Shown here: in pieces, positions 7,053 through 15,903 of the stretch
Numbering within the stretch: the stretch's first letter is position 1
Layout: every line of letters begins with the position of its first letter
Assembly: GCA_003246255.1 (NCBI GenBank)
Contig: QKAX01000113.1
Span: 1-50,079 of the forward strand
DNA from: Demequina lutea
GTDB taxonomy: Bacteria; Actinomycetota; Actinomycetes; Actinomycetales; Demequinaceae
Length of the DNA stretch: 50,079 bases
Direction: 5' to 3'
Translations under genes and position numbers: made by a program
The notes under the pieces: generated by a model
The model's database searches: none
The model's input: the letters and a program-made list of their open reading frames with translations, nothing else
Told to the model about the DNA's origin: nothing

Positions 7053-7787
7053 ATGCGTATCGGGCTCATGATGGGTGCCCTTGGTGGGGACGATCTCAAC
7101 ACCAAGGTGCTCGACGCCGCGAGGCGGTACATCGGCGACGGCGCCACGGTGGAGCACCTGCGCATCGCTGACTTGCCGCCCTACGCGCCATGCGACGACC
7201 TGCCCGACGCCCTCGCGGGGTTCCGTGCCCGCGCGGCCGAAATGGATGGCGTGCTGATCCTCGTCACGCAGCACCTGAGCGGCGTCACGGGAACCCTCAA
7301 GAACGCCCTCGACTGGCTCGGGGCCCCCACGAGCGCGCTCTCCGACAAGCCGGTCGCGATCGCGGGCCTTACGTGCGAGCCGGGCTCGACGTTCGCAGGC
7401 GTTCAGCAGGTGAGGTCCGCGCTCACGGCGCTCGGTGCCTCCACCATGAAGCAGCCCGACTACTCGTTCCTCGTCACTGACGACACCTTCGATGTCGAGG
7501 GCCACATCGTGGACGTGACAGTCGCCGACGACATGGTGGGCTTCCTCACCGCCGCCCGCGGGTACTTTGCTCACGAAATGCGCGCCGCCCAGGTGGACGC
7601 TCCCCAGCCGCACATCTCGGGCCAGCTGCCCTCGATGAGTGGCTCGCTTCCCTCGCTCAGCCATGGACTCTCGCGCAAGTTGGAGGCCCAGCTCGTGGCA
7701 GCCCCGTTGCACGATCACACGGGCCCCGTGTCCGCGGTCGACGCCGCCGTCAGCTCGGTGGCGAACCCTCGCAGGCACCGCGCCTAA
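7053..7787 (+). CDS. Divergent flavodoxin-like NAD(P)H reductase with C-terminal extension
   Basis: 244 residues. The first ~180 share the flavodoxin-like fold of the preceding gene: MRIGLMMGALGGDD at the N-terminus and TGTLKNALDWLG in place of the usual PGGLKNALDW. The family motif SPEYN before it is replaced by VTQHLSGV, so flavin contacts have changed. Residues ~180-244 are a Ser/Pro/Ala/His-rich tail with no recognisable fold. The ATG at 7053 is chosen over one 21 bp earlier because GAGGAGGG lies 3 nt before it and the fold begins there; that site is buried in a hairpin. The photolyase gene begins 9 bp downstream, so the two are probably cotranscribed. The substrate is unknown. Confidence 0.75.
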   Translation: MRIGLMMGALGGDDLNTKVLDAARRYIGDGATVEHLRIADLPPYAPCDDLPDALAGFRARAAEMDGVLILVTQHLSGVTGTLKNALDWLGAPTSALSDKPVAIAGLTCEPGSTFAGVQQVRSALTALGASTMKQPDYSFLVTDDTFDVEGHIVDVTVADDMVGFLTAARGYFAHEMRAAQVDAPQPHISGQLPSMSGSLPSLSHGLSRKLEAQLVAAPLHDHTGPVSAVDAAVSSVANPRRHRA

Positions 7788-7796
7788 ACCCGCTGC

Positions 7797-9134
7797 ATGA
7801 CTGCCCTGTGGTGGGTGCGCAGGGACGCACGCCTCAACGACAACCCTGCGCTGCTCGAGGCCCAGAAGCACGGCGGGGCAGCCGCGGTCTTCCCGTGGTC
7901 AGACCCCCTGGTCCGATGGTCGGGCCGCCGCCGCGCGTACCTCGCGAAGTCGCTGTGGAGCCTGCGCCATGACTCGGGAGGCGCTGTCGCAGTACGCAGA
8001 GGCAACCCGGCCGAGGTGCTCGTTGCCGCAGCCCGGGAGGCGGGCGCCACGACTGTGTGGGCGCAACGCGAGTACTCGCCCAGCGCCGTGCGCGAGCAAG
8101 AGGCGGTGGCCTCGGCGCTCGCCGAGGAGGGGCTGGCGCTCGAGCTCATCGGCTCCCCCTACGCGGTCGCTCCCGGCCGCATCCTCAAGGCCGATGGCAC
8201 TGAGTACCGCGTCTACACCCCGTTCTCCAGGGCGTGGCGTCAGCACGGCTGGCGCTCCCCCGCCGGCCCCGCGGATCCCGACGCGTTGGTCGCCCTCGAC
8301 TCCGATGTAGACCTTGACCAGATCGCCGCTCACGCCGACGGCCAGGATCCCCTGGGACACGCGCCAGCCTTCACCGAGCGGGCGTGGCTCGACCACCTCG
8401 AGGAGTTCGTCGACGGCCCCCTCCAGGACTACGCGACCGATCGCGATCGCCCGGATCGTGACGTCACCTCCCACTTGTCGATCCCGCTCGCGTGGGGCCA
8501 GATCCATCCGCGCACTATCCTGGCCGCAGCCGACGAGGCCGCCGCGAAGCACCCTGGCCTGGGCTCCGCCGTCGACAAGTTCATCTCGGAAGTCGCGTGG
8601 CGCGAGTTCCACGCGGACGTGCTTCACCACAATCCCAGCGCCATGAAGCAGTCCCTCACTCCCGTGCAGCCCGAGGACTCGTGGGCGTACGGCGATGACG
8701 CAGAAGAGGCGTATCGTGCCTGGCAGAACGGCGAGACGGGATTCCCCCTCGTGGACGCGGGGATGCGCGAGCTCGCCGCCACGGGAAGCATGCATAACCG
8801 CGTGCGCATGGTCGTGGCGAGCTTTCTCATCAAGGATCTTCACATTCCGTGGCAGCGCGGCGCCGACCACTTTCGCCGCATGCTGCTCGACTATGACCAC
8901 GCACAGAATCAGCTCAACTGGCAATGGGTGGCCGGAACCGGCCGCGACGCCGCTCCGTACTTCAGGATCTTTAACCCGGAGAGCCAGGCCGAGAAGTTCG
9001 ACCCGCGGCGCGAGTACCGGCTGCGCTGGATCCCGGACCTTGACACCCCCGCCTACCCGATGCCGATGGTGGATCACAAGGCCGAGCGGGAGGTCTCGCT
9101 CGCCGCGTACAGGCGCGGCAAGGACCCGTCCTAG
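7797..9134 (+). CDS. phrB: Class I deoxyribodipyrimidine photolyase
   Basis: 445-residue cytoplasmic FAD enzyme that repairs UV-induced cyclobutane pyrimidine dimers with blue light. The N-terminal antenna-binding domain starts TALWWVRRDARLNDNPAL; the FAD domain carries EVAWREFHADVLHH, GFPLVDAGMREL, MHNRVRMVVASFL and LNWQWVAGTGRDAAPYFRIFNP, which hold FAD and the Trp electron-transfer chain. DASH cryptochromes and (6-4) photolyases differ in these regions, so the CPD class is preferred. No Shine-Dalgarno sequence precedes the ATG, which lies 9 bp after the reductase stop, so translation probably depends on coupling. Pairing with flavin reductases may be functional (reduced flavin supply) or chance. 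Confidence 0.95.
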   Translation: MTALWWVRRDARLNDNPALLEAQKHGGAAAVFPWSDPLVRWSGRRRAYLAKSLWSLRHDSGGAVAVRRGNPAEVLVAAAREAGATTVWAQREYSPSAVREQEAVASALAEEGLALELIGSPYAVAPGRILKADGTEYRVYTPFSRAWRQHGWRSPAGPADPDALVALDSDVDLDQIAAHADGQDPLGHAPAFTERAWLDHLEEFVDGPLQDYATDRDRPDRDVTSHLSIPLAWGQIHPRTILAAADEAAAKHPGLGSAVDKFISEVAWREFHADVLHHNPSAMKQSLTPVQPEDSWAYGDDAEEAYRAWQNGETGFPLVDAGMRELAATGSMHNRVRMVVASFLIKDLHIPWQRGADHFRRMLLDYDHAQNQLNWQWVAGTGRDAAPYFRIFNPESQAEKFDPRREYRLRWIPDLDTPAYPMPMVDHKAEREVSLAAYRRGKDPS

Positions 9135-9153
9135 CCTGCGCTTGCCGTTGCCA

Positions 9154-10104
9154 CTACAGCAGGTGCGGCCCCTTGGCCACCGCAAAGACCGGCTCGCGCC
9201 CCTCGCGGAGCGCCTCGATCTGAGCCTTCAGCACGTCGGTGAAGCGGCGATTGCTGAGGCTCTCCACGCCGGCGACGTGCGGCACGATGAGGCAGTGCGG
9301 AGCCGTCCACAGCGGGTGCCCCTCGGGCAGCGGCTCGGGGTCGGTGACATCCAGCGCGGCGTGAAGCCGCCCCGACTGCAGCTCCGCCACGAGGGCGTCG
9401 GTGTCCACGACCTTTCCGCGCCCCACGTTCACCAGCAGCGCGTCGTCCTGCATGGCGGCAAGAGCGCGCGCGCCGATGAGCTTGTCAGTGGTCTCGTCGT
9501 GAGGCGTCACCACCACCACGATGTCAAAGTCGGGCAGCACGTCCAGCAGGTCGGCCACGGAGTGCACCACTGTGCCGTCGGGCTCGGTGCGTGCGCTCCT
9601 GGCCACTCCCTCGACGTACACCTCGCCGGCGCGCAGACGCGTGGCAATCGCGCGCCCAATCGACCCGTAGCCCACAATCAGCGCGCGCGAATCGTAGGCG
9701 CCGCGGTTGTCGAACACCTGCTCCCAGCGACCCTCGCGCTGCGAGGCGATGAAGCGCGGCAGCAGGCGGCGCGAGGCGAGGATGAGAGCGAGAGTCATCT
9801 CCGCCACCCGCGAGTCATGCACACCATGCGCGTTGGCGAGCGTCACCCCCTCGGGCACGAGCGGCACCGCGTGTTCAAAGCCCGCCGACGGAATCTGGAT
9901 CACCTTGAGGTTGGCACACTCGCTCAGGCGCCCATACACGACGCGCCCACCCGTGTAGTGCGGAATGGTCGCGATGTCAATGACGTCGCGCTCAGCCTCC
10001 GGCGCGTCGGCCTGTGAGGGATCCCAGACCACCAGGCGCACATCGCGACCCACCTCCCCCATCGCATCGGCAACCTGCTGGGTGGGAACGGAGACGGTGA
10101 TCAT
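9154..10104 (-). CDS. D-2-hydroxyacid dehydrogenase, NAD(P)-dependent
   Basis: 316 residues, of the family of D-3-phosphoglycerate and D-2-hydroxyacid dehydrogenases. The Rossmann motif is VGYGSIGRAIATRL (about residues 149-162). The catalytic Arg, Glu and His are visible in NVGRGKVVDTDAL, LDVTDPEPLPEGHPLW and PHVAGV. It is shorter than SerA and lacks an ACT domain; the substrate is probably a small 2-keto acid such as glyoxylate or hydroxypyruvate, but this is inference. The start is the ATG at 10104, preceded by AGGATGG; an ATG 48 bp earlier adds a non-conserved tail. It ends 19 bp from the convergent photolyase gene. Confidence 0.9.
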   Translation of the reverse strand: MITVSVPTQQVADAMGEVGRDVRLVVWDPSQADAPEAERDVIDIATIPHYTGGRVVYGRLSECANLKVIQIPSAGFEHAVPLVPEGVTLANAHGVHDSRVAEMTLALILASRRLLPRFIASQREGRWEQVFDNRGAYDSRALIVGYGSIGRAIATRLRAGEVYVEGVARSARTEPDGTVVHSVADLLDVLPDFDIVVVVTPHDETTDKLIGARALAAMQDDALLVNVGRGKVVDTDALVAELQSGRLHAALDVTDPEPLPEGHPLWTAPHCLIVPHVAGVESLSNRRFTDVLKAQIEALREGREPVFAVAKGPHLL

Positions 10105-10212
10105 GCATCCATCCTGGCACCGCGCCCCCTCGCGACTCGACGCCGCTGCCACGGCAGATGGGGTGATGACACCCTGGCGAGCTCGGGCGCGTGGCGCGAT
10201 CGACGCGAGGAA

Positions 10213-10256
10213 CGTTTTCGATAACGATTTACATGCGAGCGGGTCCCAGGTAGCAT
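10213..10256 (+). promoter_or_regulatory. Promoter and operator of the first lacI-type gene
   Basis: Operator CGTTTTCGATAACG (10213-10226) is a 12/14 palindrome centred on TCGA, as expected for LacI-family sites. It abuts a -35 TTTACA (10228-10233), a 17-bp spacer and a -10 TAGCAT (10251-10256). The -10 ends 6 nt before the ATG at 10263, so the mRNA should be leaderless and autoregulated. Confidence 0.75.
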
Positions 10257-10262
10257 CGGGCC

Positions 10263-11261
10263 ATGCAGATCACTGGCCGTGTGAAGCTCGCCGATGTCGC
10301 CGAGCTCGCAGGAGTGTCCATTGCCACCGTGTCAAAGGTGGTCAACGGGCGCTACGGAATCGCCCCGCACACAGTCGCCAAGGTGCAGCGCGCCATCGAC
10401 GACCTCGGCTACGTCCCCAACCTCTCGGCGTCGGGTCTGCGCAGCAAGAGCACCGGCATCCTCGGGTTCCTGGTGGCGGACTTTGAGCCGTACGCCGCCG
10501 AGCTTCTCAAGGGCGCCGCGCGCGCCACGCGCGGCTCGCAGTTCGAACTGCTCGCCCATGCGGGTGGCTGGTCGCAGGGATGGGAGCGGCGCTCGATCGC
10601 ACGCCTGGGCGGCACCCTGATCGACGGCGCCGTCATGGCAACGCCCACGGTCCAGCATGCCGCGACCACGGTGCCGGTAGTGGCGATCGACCCCCACTAC
10701 GGCCCCAATCAGGTGCCCACGATCGACGCCGACAGCTTTGCCGGCGCGCGGGACGGAACGGCGCACCTCATCGGGCTGGGCCACACGCGGATCGGCTTCA
10801 TTGGCGGCCGCAAGGATCTGGGCACGTCGCGCCTGCGCGAGGGAGGCTACCGGGAGGCCATGAAGAATGCGGGCCTGCCAGTGGATGAGGCACTCTTGCT
10901 CTACGCGCGCTACGAACCCCGCCTCGCGGGCGAGGCCGCGCGCTCGCTCCTGTCGCTTCCCGAGCCCCCCACCGCCATGTTCGTCTCCAACGACGTCATG
11001 GCGCTACGGGTGATTGAGGTGGCCACTGAGATGGGCGTGCTCGTGCCCGAGCACCTCTCGGTAGTGGGCTTCGACGACGTGCCCGAGGCGTCGATGCTGC
11101 CGCGCGGACTCACCACCGTGCGCCAGCCCCTGCAGGCCATGGGCTTCGCCGCCATGGAGATGCTGCTGCGCATCCTCGACGGCAAGGAGGGCTCCGACCA
11201 CGTGCGCGTGCCCACCGAGCTCGTGGTGCGCGGCACCACGGCGCCGCCCCGCCCGCACTAG
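10263..11261 (+). CDS. LacI-family transcriptional regulator
   Basis: 332 residues: N-terminal LacI helix-turn-helix (VKLADVAELAGVSIATVSKVVNGRYGI, residues ~5-31) with hinge helix (YVPNLSASGLRSKST), then a periplasmic-binding-protein-like effector domain ending with MFVSNDVMALRVIEVATEMGVLVPEHLSVVGFDDVP. Proteins of this type repress sugar catabolic operons and are released by a sugar. It stands at the edge of the xylose/xylan region. Its own operator (TCGA core with TAACG/CGTTA-type arms) resembles the two sites at 22717-22742 in front of the xylosidase and oligosaccharide transporter genes, so it is a good candidate to control them in trans. The actual inducer is not determinable here. Confidence 0.93.
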   Translation: MQITGRVKLADVAELAGVSIATVSKVVNGRYGIAPHTVAKVQRAIDDLGYVPNLSASGLRSKSTGILGFLVADFEPYAAELLKGAARATRGSQFELLAHAGGWSQGWERRSIARLGGTLIDGAVMATPTVQHAATTVPVVAIDPHYGPNQVPTIDADSFAGARDGTAHLIGLGHTRIGFIGGRKDLGTSRLREGGYREAMKNAGLPVDEALLLYARYEPRLAGEAARSLLSLPEPPTAMFVSNDVMALRVIEVATEMGVLVPEHLSVVGFDDVPEASMLPRGLTTVRQPLQAMGFAAMEMLLRILDGKEGSDHVRVPTELVVRGTTAPPRPH

Positions 11262-11288
11262 GCACAGGGCCGCGCCGAGACGCCGGGC

Positions 11289-12641
11289 CTAGGCGCCCGC
11301 GCGCTCGCCCAGCTTCTGCAGCAACAGCACCTGGGCCACGATCATGCGCTCGATCTCGGCGGGATCCACAGACTCGTCCGACGCATGAATGCGCGACTTT
11401 GCCATGTCCTCCGGACCCCACAACACGAACTCCGCGCGCGGCGACGCATCCTCGAGCGTCTGCAGCAGCGGGATCGAGCCGCCCGACCCGGCCTCCTCGA
11501 CGGGCTTGCCAAATGCCTCCTCGAGCGCCTCCCGTGCGGCGGCATATCCGGGGCCGTCGGTGCGCACGCTGTACGGCGGGGCTGCCTTCATGGGCGTCAC
11601 CTCCACTTTGGCACCCCACGGCGCGTGAGTCTCAAGGTGGCGCACGAGCGCCGCCAGCTCCTGCTTGGGGTCACTGCCAGGCACGATGCGCATCGAGATC
11701 TTGGCCGACGCCTCCGGGTAAATCACATTTGAGGACTCGGCGATGGACGTCATGTCGACGCCGATCGCGTTGATCGACGGCTTGGCGAACAGCCGATCAG
11801 CAACTGTTCCCGAGCCCACGAGGCCCACGCCGGGCAGCACATCGGCCATGGCCCGCACGTCGTCCTCCGTCAGATCCGCGCCCTGCCACGCGCCGCCCGT
11901 GACGCCCTCGACCGCCACGTTTCCCGCGTCGTCCACGAGCGAGGTGAGGAGGCGCGAGAGCGCCATCATCGCGTCGGGCGCCACGCCGCCAAAGACTCCT
12001 GAGTGAAGGCCGTGCTCCAGCGTTGACACCTTGACCACGCACGACACGTCGCCACGCAGCGCCGTGGTGAGCACGGGCTCGCCGGAGCGAATGCCTCCCA
12101 TGTCACAGATCACAAACAGGTCGCACTCAAAGAGCTCGGGGTTGTCCTCCACGAACGCCTCGAGGTTGCTCTCCGTCTCTTCCATGCCCTCGATGATCAG
12201 GCGGATGGTGACGGGAGGCTTGCCGCGCAGCGCGCGCAGCGTGCCGAGGTGTGTGACAAGACCGCTCTTGTCGTCGGCGGCGCCGCGGCCGTAGATGCGG
12301 CCATCCTCGCCGCGCGTAGGCGTCCACGGGTCGGTCTTCCAGCCCTGCGCGGGATGCGCTGGCTGCACGTCGTAGTGCGCGTACATCACCACCACGGGCG
12401 CGCCCTCGGGGCCCTTGAGCTCGCCATAGATGGGCGGGTAGCCGGTGGGCACGTCCATGAGCCGCGCGTCATCAAAGCCCGCGTCGCGGAACTTCTGCAC
12501 CATCGTTTCGGCCATGCGGTTCACCGGGGCCTCGTCGTAGCCCGGGAAGGCAATGGACGGGATCGCGATGAGTTCCTCAAGGTCGGCGATCACGCCGGGC
12601 ATGAGGTCGCGCACCTGCGCGGCAACGTCGTTGACGGACAT
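11289..12641 (-). CDS. M20-family metallopeptidase (dipeptidase)
   Basis: 450-residue zinc peptidase of the M20/ArgE-DapE-CPG2 superfamily. Metal ligands lie in MYAHYDVQPAHP (His), GRGAADDKSG (bridging Asp) and IIEGMEETES (catalytic Glu and metal Glu); a dimerisation domain is inserted around residues ~190-315. The family cleaves dipeptides or removes N-acyl groups, and this subgroup is usually annotated as dipeptidase. No signal peptide, so cytoplasmic. AAAGG lies upstream of the ATG at 12641. It ends 27 bp from the convergent LacI gene and starts 87 bp downstream of xylB on the same strand; read-through from xylB is possible, but a role in sugar use is not implied. Confidence 0.92.
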   Translation of the reverse strand: MSVNDVAAQVRDLMPGVIADLEELIAIPSIAFPGYDEAPVNRMAETMVQKFRDAGFDDARLMDVPTGYPPIYGELKGPEGAPVVVMYAHYDVQPAHPAQGWKTDPWTPTRGEDGRIYGRGAADDKSGLVTHLGTLRALRGKPPVTIRLIIEGMEETESNLEAFVEDNPELFECDLFVICDMGGIRSGEPVLTTALRGDVSCVVKVSTLEHGLHSGVFGGVAPDAMMALSRLLTSLVDDAGNVAVEGVTGGAWQGADLTEDDVRAMADVLPGVGLVGSGTVADRLFAKPSINAIGVDMTSIAESSNVIYPEASAKISMRIVPGSDPKQELAALVRHLETHAPWGAKVEVTPMKAAPPYSVRTDGPGYAAAREALEEAFGKPVEEAGSGGSIPLLQTLEDASPRAEFVLWGPEDMAKSRIHASDESVDPAEIERMIVAQVLLLQKLGERAGA

Positions 12642-12728
12642 GCAGAAGGGCCTTTCTGGTCGAGGGAGGGCGCGTCTCCGCGCCGCTCCACACGACCCTA
12701 CTGCCGTCGCACGACGCCCACGCGCTCG

Positions 12729-14171
12729 TTACGCCGCGTAGGTCCCGGCAGCCCTGCGGTAACGCTCAAGAATCGCGGGCTTGTGATCCACCTCCGGCGA
12801 GGCGACCACCTCGACGGGCCACGCGGGTCGCGCGCCAGTGATGACCCACGCCGCCTGCGCGGCGGCTCCGGCGGCCACGTACTCCCCCGGCGTCGGAATC
12901 TGCACGGGCACGCCAAACACCTGGGCCGCGATGGCCTGGACCGCAGGGTTCTGTGCGGCGCCACCCACGAGCAGCAGGCGCTTGGCCTCCACGCCCTGCG
13001 CGAGGATCGCCTCGACGCCATCCGCGAGCGCACACAGCATGCCCTCGACGGCGGCGCGCGCGAGGTTCTCCCGCGTCGTAGACAGCAGCGTCAGGCCAAA
13101 GAGCGTGGCCGTCGCGTCGGGCAGGTTGGGCGTGCGTTCTCCCTCGAAATAGGGCACCAGCACGGCTCCCCCAGCGCCCGGGGCGGCCGCGAGCGCGAGC
13201 CTGCCAAGCTCGTCGTGGTCAACGCCCAGCACGCGCGCAAACGCGTCAAGCACGCGCGCCGCGTTGAGTGTGCACACGAGCGGCAGGAACTCGCCCGATG
13301 CCGAGGCGAACCCGGCGACGATGCCCGTCGGATCCTCGCTGGTCTTCTCGGTGACGGCGAACACGGTGCCGGACGTGCCAAGGGAGACGACGATGTCGCC
13401 GGGTACCGCACCAAGGCCCAGACCGGCCGCGGCGTTGTCGCCGGCGCCCGGGCCGACAACCACGTCGGTGAGCATCGCGGCATCGACCGACGCGGTGTCG
13501 ACGATGCCGGTGCCGGCGGGCTCCCCGGGGCCGAGCACGCGCGGGGTGATCGCGTCGTGGCCGAGCGCGGCCACGAGCAGGTCGCGGTCGTACTGGCCGG
13601 TTGCGGGGTTCCAGTAGCCGGTGCCCGACACGTCGGAGCGGTCGGTCGTGAGCTCGTCGAGCACGGGGCCAAGCGGGGCAGATTCGACGGGGCCAAAGCC
13701 CCGCAGGCGCCACGTCAGCCAGTCGTGCGGCAGGGCAACCGCCGCCACGCGCTCGGCGTTCTCAGGCTCGTTGTCGCGCAGCCAGCGCAACTTGGTGGAG
13801 GTGAACGACGCGACGGGGACCAAGCCCGTGCGTGCGGCCAGCGCGTCGGCGCCAAATTCGGAGATGAGATCAGCGGCGGCGCCTGCGGAGCGGGTGTCGT
13901 TCCACAGGAGCGCGTCGCGCACGACGCGACCCTCGGAGTCGAGCGCGACCATGCCGTGCTGCTGTCCACCAATCGAGATGGCGGCAACGTCAGCGAGGCC
14001 GCCTGCATCGGCGATCGCGGTCACAAGCGCGTCCCACCAGTGGTCCGGGTGCACCGACGTGCCATCGGGGTGCGAGGCGCGGCCTGCGCGCACGATCGCG
14101 CCCGTATCGAGGTCGCGAATCACGACCTTGCAACTCTGGGTGGACGAGTCGACTCCTGCGACGAGCGTCAT
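12729..14171 (-). CDS. xylB: Xylulokinase
   Basis: 480-residue FGGY-family kinase: phosphorylates D-xylulose to xylulose 5-phosphate for the pentose phosphate pathway. The N-terminal ATPase-fold strand [17 protein letters not shown] (residues ~4-20), [14 protein letters not shown], the catalytic-base region LLWNDTRSA and the C-terminal [22 protein letters not shown] are all present. ATG 14171 is chosen over an upstream ATG because the fold begins there and CGGAG lies upstream. It follows xylA on the same strand with a strong hairpin between them, which may lower its expression relative to xylA. Confidence 0.96.
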   Translation of the reverse strand: MTLVAGVDSSTQSCKVVIRDLDTGAIVRAGRASHPDGTSVHPDHWWDALVTAIADAGGLADVAAISIGGQQHGMVALDSEGRVVRDALLWNDTRSAGAAADLISEFGADALAARTGLVPVASFTSTKLRWLRDNEPENAERVAAVALPHDWLTWRLRGFGPVESAPLGPVLDELTTDRSDVSGTGYWNPATGQYDRDLLVAALGHDAITPRVLGPGEPAGTGIVDTASVDAAMLTDVVVGPGAGDNAAAGLGLGAVPGDIVVSLGTSGTVFAVTEKTSEDPTGIVAGFASASGEFLPLVCTLNAARVLDAFARVLGVDHDELGRLALAAAPGAGGAVLVPYFEGERTPNLPDATATLFGLTLLSTTRENLARAAVEGMLCALADGVEAILAQGVEAKRLLLVGGAAQNPAVQAIAAQVFGVPVQIPTPGEYVAAGAAAQAAWVITGARPAWPVEVVASPEVDHKPAILERYRRAAGTYAA

Positions 14172-14220
14172 TGCTGTCTCCGTGGGGTGGGAAGGGTGAA
14201 GGGTGGTCAAACGGGTCAGA

Positions 14221-14254
14221 GCCGGACCGCCTCGAAGGAGCGAGGCGATCCGGC
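14221..14254 (-). terminator. Hairpin between xylA and xylB
   Basis: A 14-bp stem (one G-U pair in RNA) closing a 6-nt loop lies 13 bp downstream of the xylA stop and upstream of xylB. No T-run. It may act as a partial terminator or as a 3'-end stabiliser of xylA mRNA. Confidence 0.6.
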
Positions 14255-14267
14255 CCTGTGGCGGCAG

Positions 14268-15461
14268 TTAGCCGCGAGCGCCCATCAGGTGCTCGGCGGC
14301 GAGCTGCTGCAGGCGGACAAAGCCAAAGCCCTTGCCGTCGAAGTACGCGTCGGCGTCAAAGTTCTCGTACGCGGACGTGTCGGCCAGAAGGTCGGCCGTG
14401 GTCTCCCCCTCGGCGAGGGTGGTCTGAGCGAGCTCAAGCTGCTTGGTGGCCGCGATGGCCTCCTGCACCTCGGGGTCTGCGCGGAACGCGGCGGCGCGCT
14501 CCTTGAGCAGCAGGTACATGCGCATGTTCGCCTTGGCAGACTCCCACACACCGTTGATGTCCTCAGTGCGCGAGGGCTTGTAGTCGAAGTGGCGCGGGCC
14601 GGTGTAGGCGGGGCCACCGTCGGGGCCGCCGTTCTCCAGCAGGTCCACAAGCGAGAACGCGTTGTAGAGGTCGCCGTGACCAAAGACGAGGTCCTGGTCG
14701 TACTTGATGCCGCGCTGACCGTTGAGGTCGATGTGGAAGAGCTTGCCGTTGTACAGCGCCTGCGCGATGCCTGCGGTGAAGTTCAGTCCGGCCATCTGCT
14801 CGTGGCCCACCTCCGGGTTGAGGCCCACCATCTCGGGGTGGTCGAGGGTCTCGATGAAGGCCATGGCGTGACCCACCGTGGGCAGCAGGATGTCGCCGCG
14901 GGGCTCGTTCGGCTTGGGCTCGATCGCAAACTTGATGTCGTAGCCCTTCTCCAACACGTAGGCGCCAAACAGGTTCGCGGCCTCGCGGTAGCGCTCGAGC
15001 GCCACGCGGATGTCCTTGGAGAAGTCGTACTCGGCGCCCTCGCGGCCGCCCCACATCACAAAGGTCTTTGCGCCCAGCTCGGCGGCGAGGTCGATGTTGC
15101 GCAGGATCTTGCGGATCGTGAAGCGGCGCACATCGCGGTCGTTGGAGGTGACGCCTCCGTCCTTGAACACGGGGTGCGAGAACGTGTTGGTGGTGATCAT
15201 CGGAATCACCATGCCGGTCTCATCGCACGCCTTCTTCAGCGCGTCGATCGCGGCACGGCGGTCGGCGTCGGAGCACCCGAACGGGAAGAGGTCGTCGTCG
15301 TGGAACGTCATGCCGTAGGCGCCCAGCTCCGAGAGCGTGTGAATGGCGGTGACGGCGTTGAGGGGGCCGCGAGTCGCGGATCCAAAGGGGTCTTGCGCGT
15401 TCCAGCCGATGGTCCACAGACCAAAGGTGAACTTGTCCTCGCGCGTGGGGGTGGGCGCCAT
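14268..15461 (-). CDS. xylA: Xylose isomerase
   Basis: 397-residue class I xylose isomerase typical of actinobacteria: converts D-xylose to D-xylulose with two divalent metals. Signatures are [33 protein letters not shown] (catalytic His in TFHDDD), [23 protein letters not shown] (metal Glu) and [10 protein letters not shown] (metal/substrate His). A codon-15479 ATG is also in frame, but ATG 15461 is chosen because GGAG precedes it and the family N-terminus fits. It is the first gene of xylA-xylB, divergent from the monosaccharide ABC transporter, with a clear promoter and dyad in the shared intergenic region. Confidence 0.97.
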   Translation of the reverse strand: MAPTPTREDKFTFGLWTIGWNAQDPFGSATRGPLNAVTAIHTLSELGAYGMTFHDDDLFPFGCSDADRRAAIDALKKACDETGMVIPMITTNTFSHPVFKDGGVTSNDRDVRRFTIRKILRNIDLAAELGAKTFVMWGGREGAEYDFSKDIRVALERYREAANLFGAYVLEKGYDIKFAIEPKPNEPRGDILLPTVGHAMAFIETLDHPEMVGLNPEVGHEQMAGLNFTAGIAQALYNGKLFHIDLNGQRGIKYDQDLVFGHGDLYNAFSLVDLLENGGPDGGPAYTGPRHFDYKPSRTEDINGVWESAKANMRMYLLLKERAAAFRADPEVQEAIAATKQLELAQTTLAEGETTADLLADTSAYENFDADAYFDGKGFGFVRLQQLAAEHLMGARG

Positions 15462-15503
15462 GGTGTGCACTCCGATCATCGTCGATCAATAGTTGTCAGT
15501 GGA

Positions 15504-15532
15504 AACTTATTGCACTCCATGCGGAGTGTCAA
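15504..15532 (-). promoter_or_regulatory. xylA promoter with a dyad in its spacer
   Basis: On the minus strand: -35 TTGACA (15532-15527), exactly 17 bp, -10 TAAGTT (15509-15504). The dyad CACTCC-GCAT-GGAGTG lies over the end of the -35 and the spacer, where a bound repressor would block RNA polymerase. The ROK repressor gene of this cluster is the obvious candidate. Confidence 0.8.
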
Positions 15533-15536
15533 CCGC

Positions 15537-15636
15537 TCGAAAGGTTTCGACGCGGAAGTGTCGAAATTGCGGTCTCGGTTTCGAAAATGGTGCTGAGTCA
15601 CGTTTCGATAACACCCTCCGGGTTCGGTTGTCGAAC
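15537..15636. promoter_or_regulatory. Cluster of TCGAAA half-sites upstream of the sugar ABC operon
   Basis: Within 100 bp there are TCGAAA-GG-TTTCGA (15537-15550), TCGAAA (15561-15566), TTTCGAAA (15579-15586), TTTCGATAAC (15603-15612) and TCGAAC (15631-15636). Such density is far above chance in this GC-rich sequence. It suggests cooperative binding by a sugar repressor controlling the transporter operon. Confidence 0.6.
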
Positions 15637-15658
15637 ACATGCCATCTATGTATATGTT
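15628..15658 (+). promoter_or_regulatory. Candidate promoter of the monosaccharide transporter operon
   Basis: TTGTCG (15628-15633), 17 bp, TATATG (15651-15656), with TATGTT (15653-15658) as an alternative -10. This is the only AT-rich patch in the region, and the -35 overlaps the last TCGAAC half-site. The leader to the binding-protein start would be about 240 nt and contains a small ORF. Confidence 0.5.
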
Positions 15659-15715
15659 TGCGGAGTCAACTTAGTGTGACGCCCACGATGTGGAAGCCTG
15701 ACGAAGGAGTGAGGC

Positions 15716-15835
15716 ATGAGGTTCGACGCATTCACCGCGACGACGTTGTCGCGTGGCGCATGCGCTGACTCCACTCTCCCCCTTCCTTGGGAATCCCGCA
15801 TCACCAACGAGCGCGCTCACCGTCCCGCACCGTAG
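15716..15835 (+). CDS. Candidate 39-residue leader peptide
   Basis: ATG at 15716 follows AAGGAG with a 7-nt gap, one of the better ribosome binding sites in the region, and the frame ends at TAG 15833-15835, 68 bp before the binding-protein gene. The peptide begins MRFDAFTATTLSRG and resembles nothing I know; it has no membrane segment or run of one amino acid. It could be a leader controlling the downstream operon or an unused ORF. Confidence 0.35.
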   Translation: MRFDAFTATTLSRGACADSTLPLPWESRITNERAHRPAP

Positions 15836-15903
15836 CGGGGCTCCGAGCCCGTTCAGCGCAACCGCAAGGTGCCGCACGGCACACAAGGAAGGGAACACTG
15901 CGC

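Noticed and set aside
12249-15596. A 1115-codon open frame on the plus strand
   Set aside because: It is antisense to xylA, xylB and the dipeptidase gene, rich in Arg/Gly/His, and has no recognisable domain; long shadow frames are usual in high-GC DNA.
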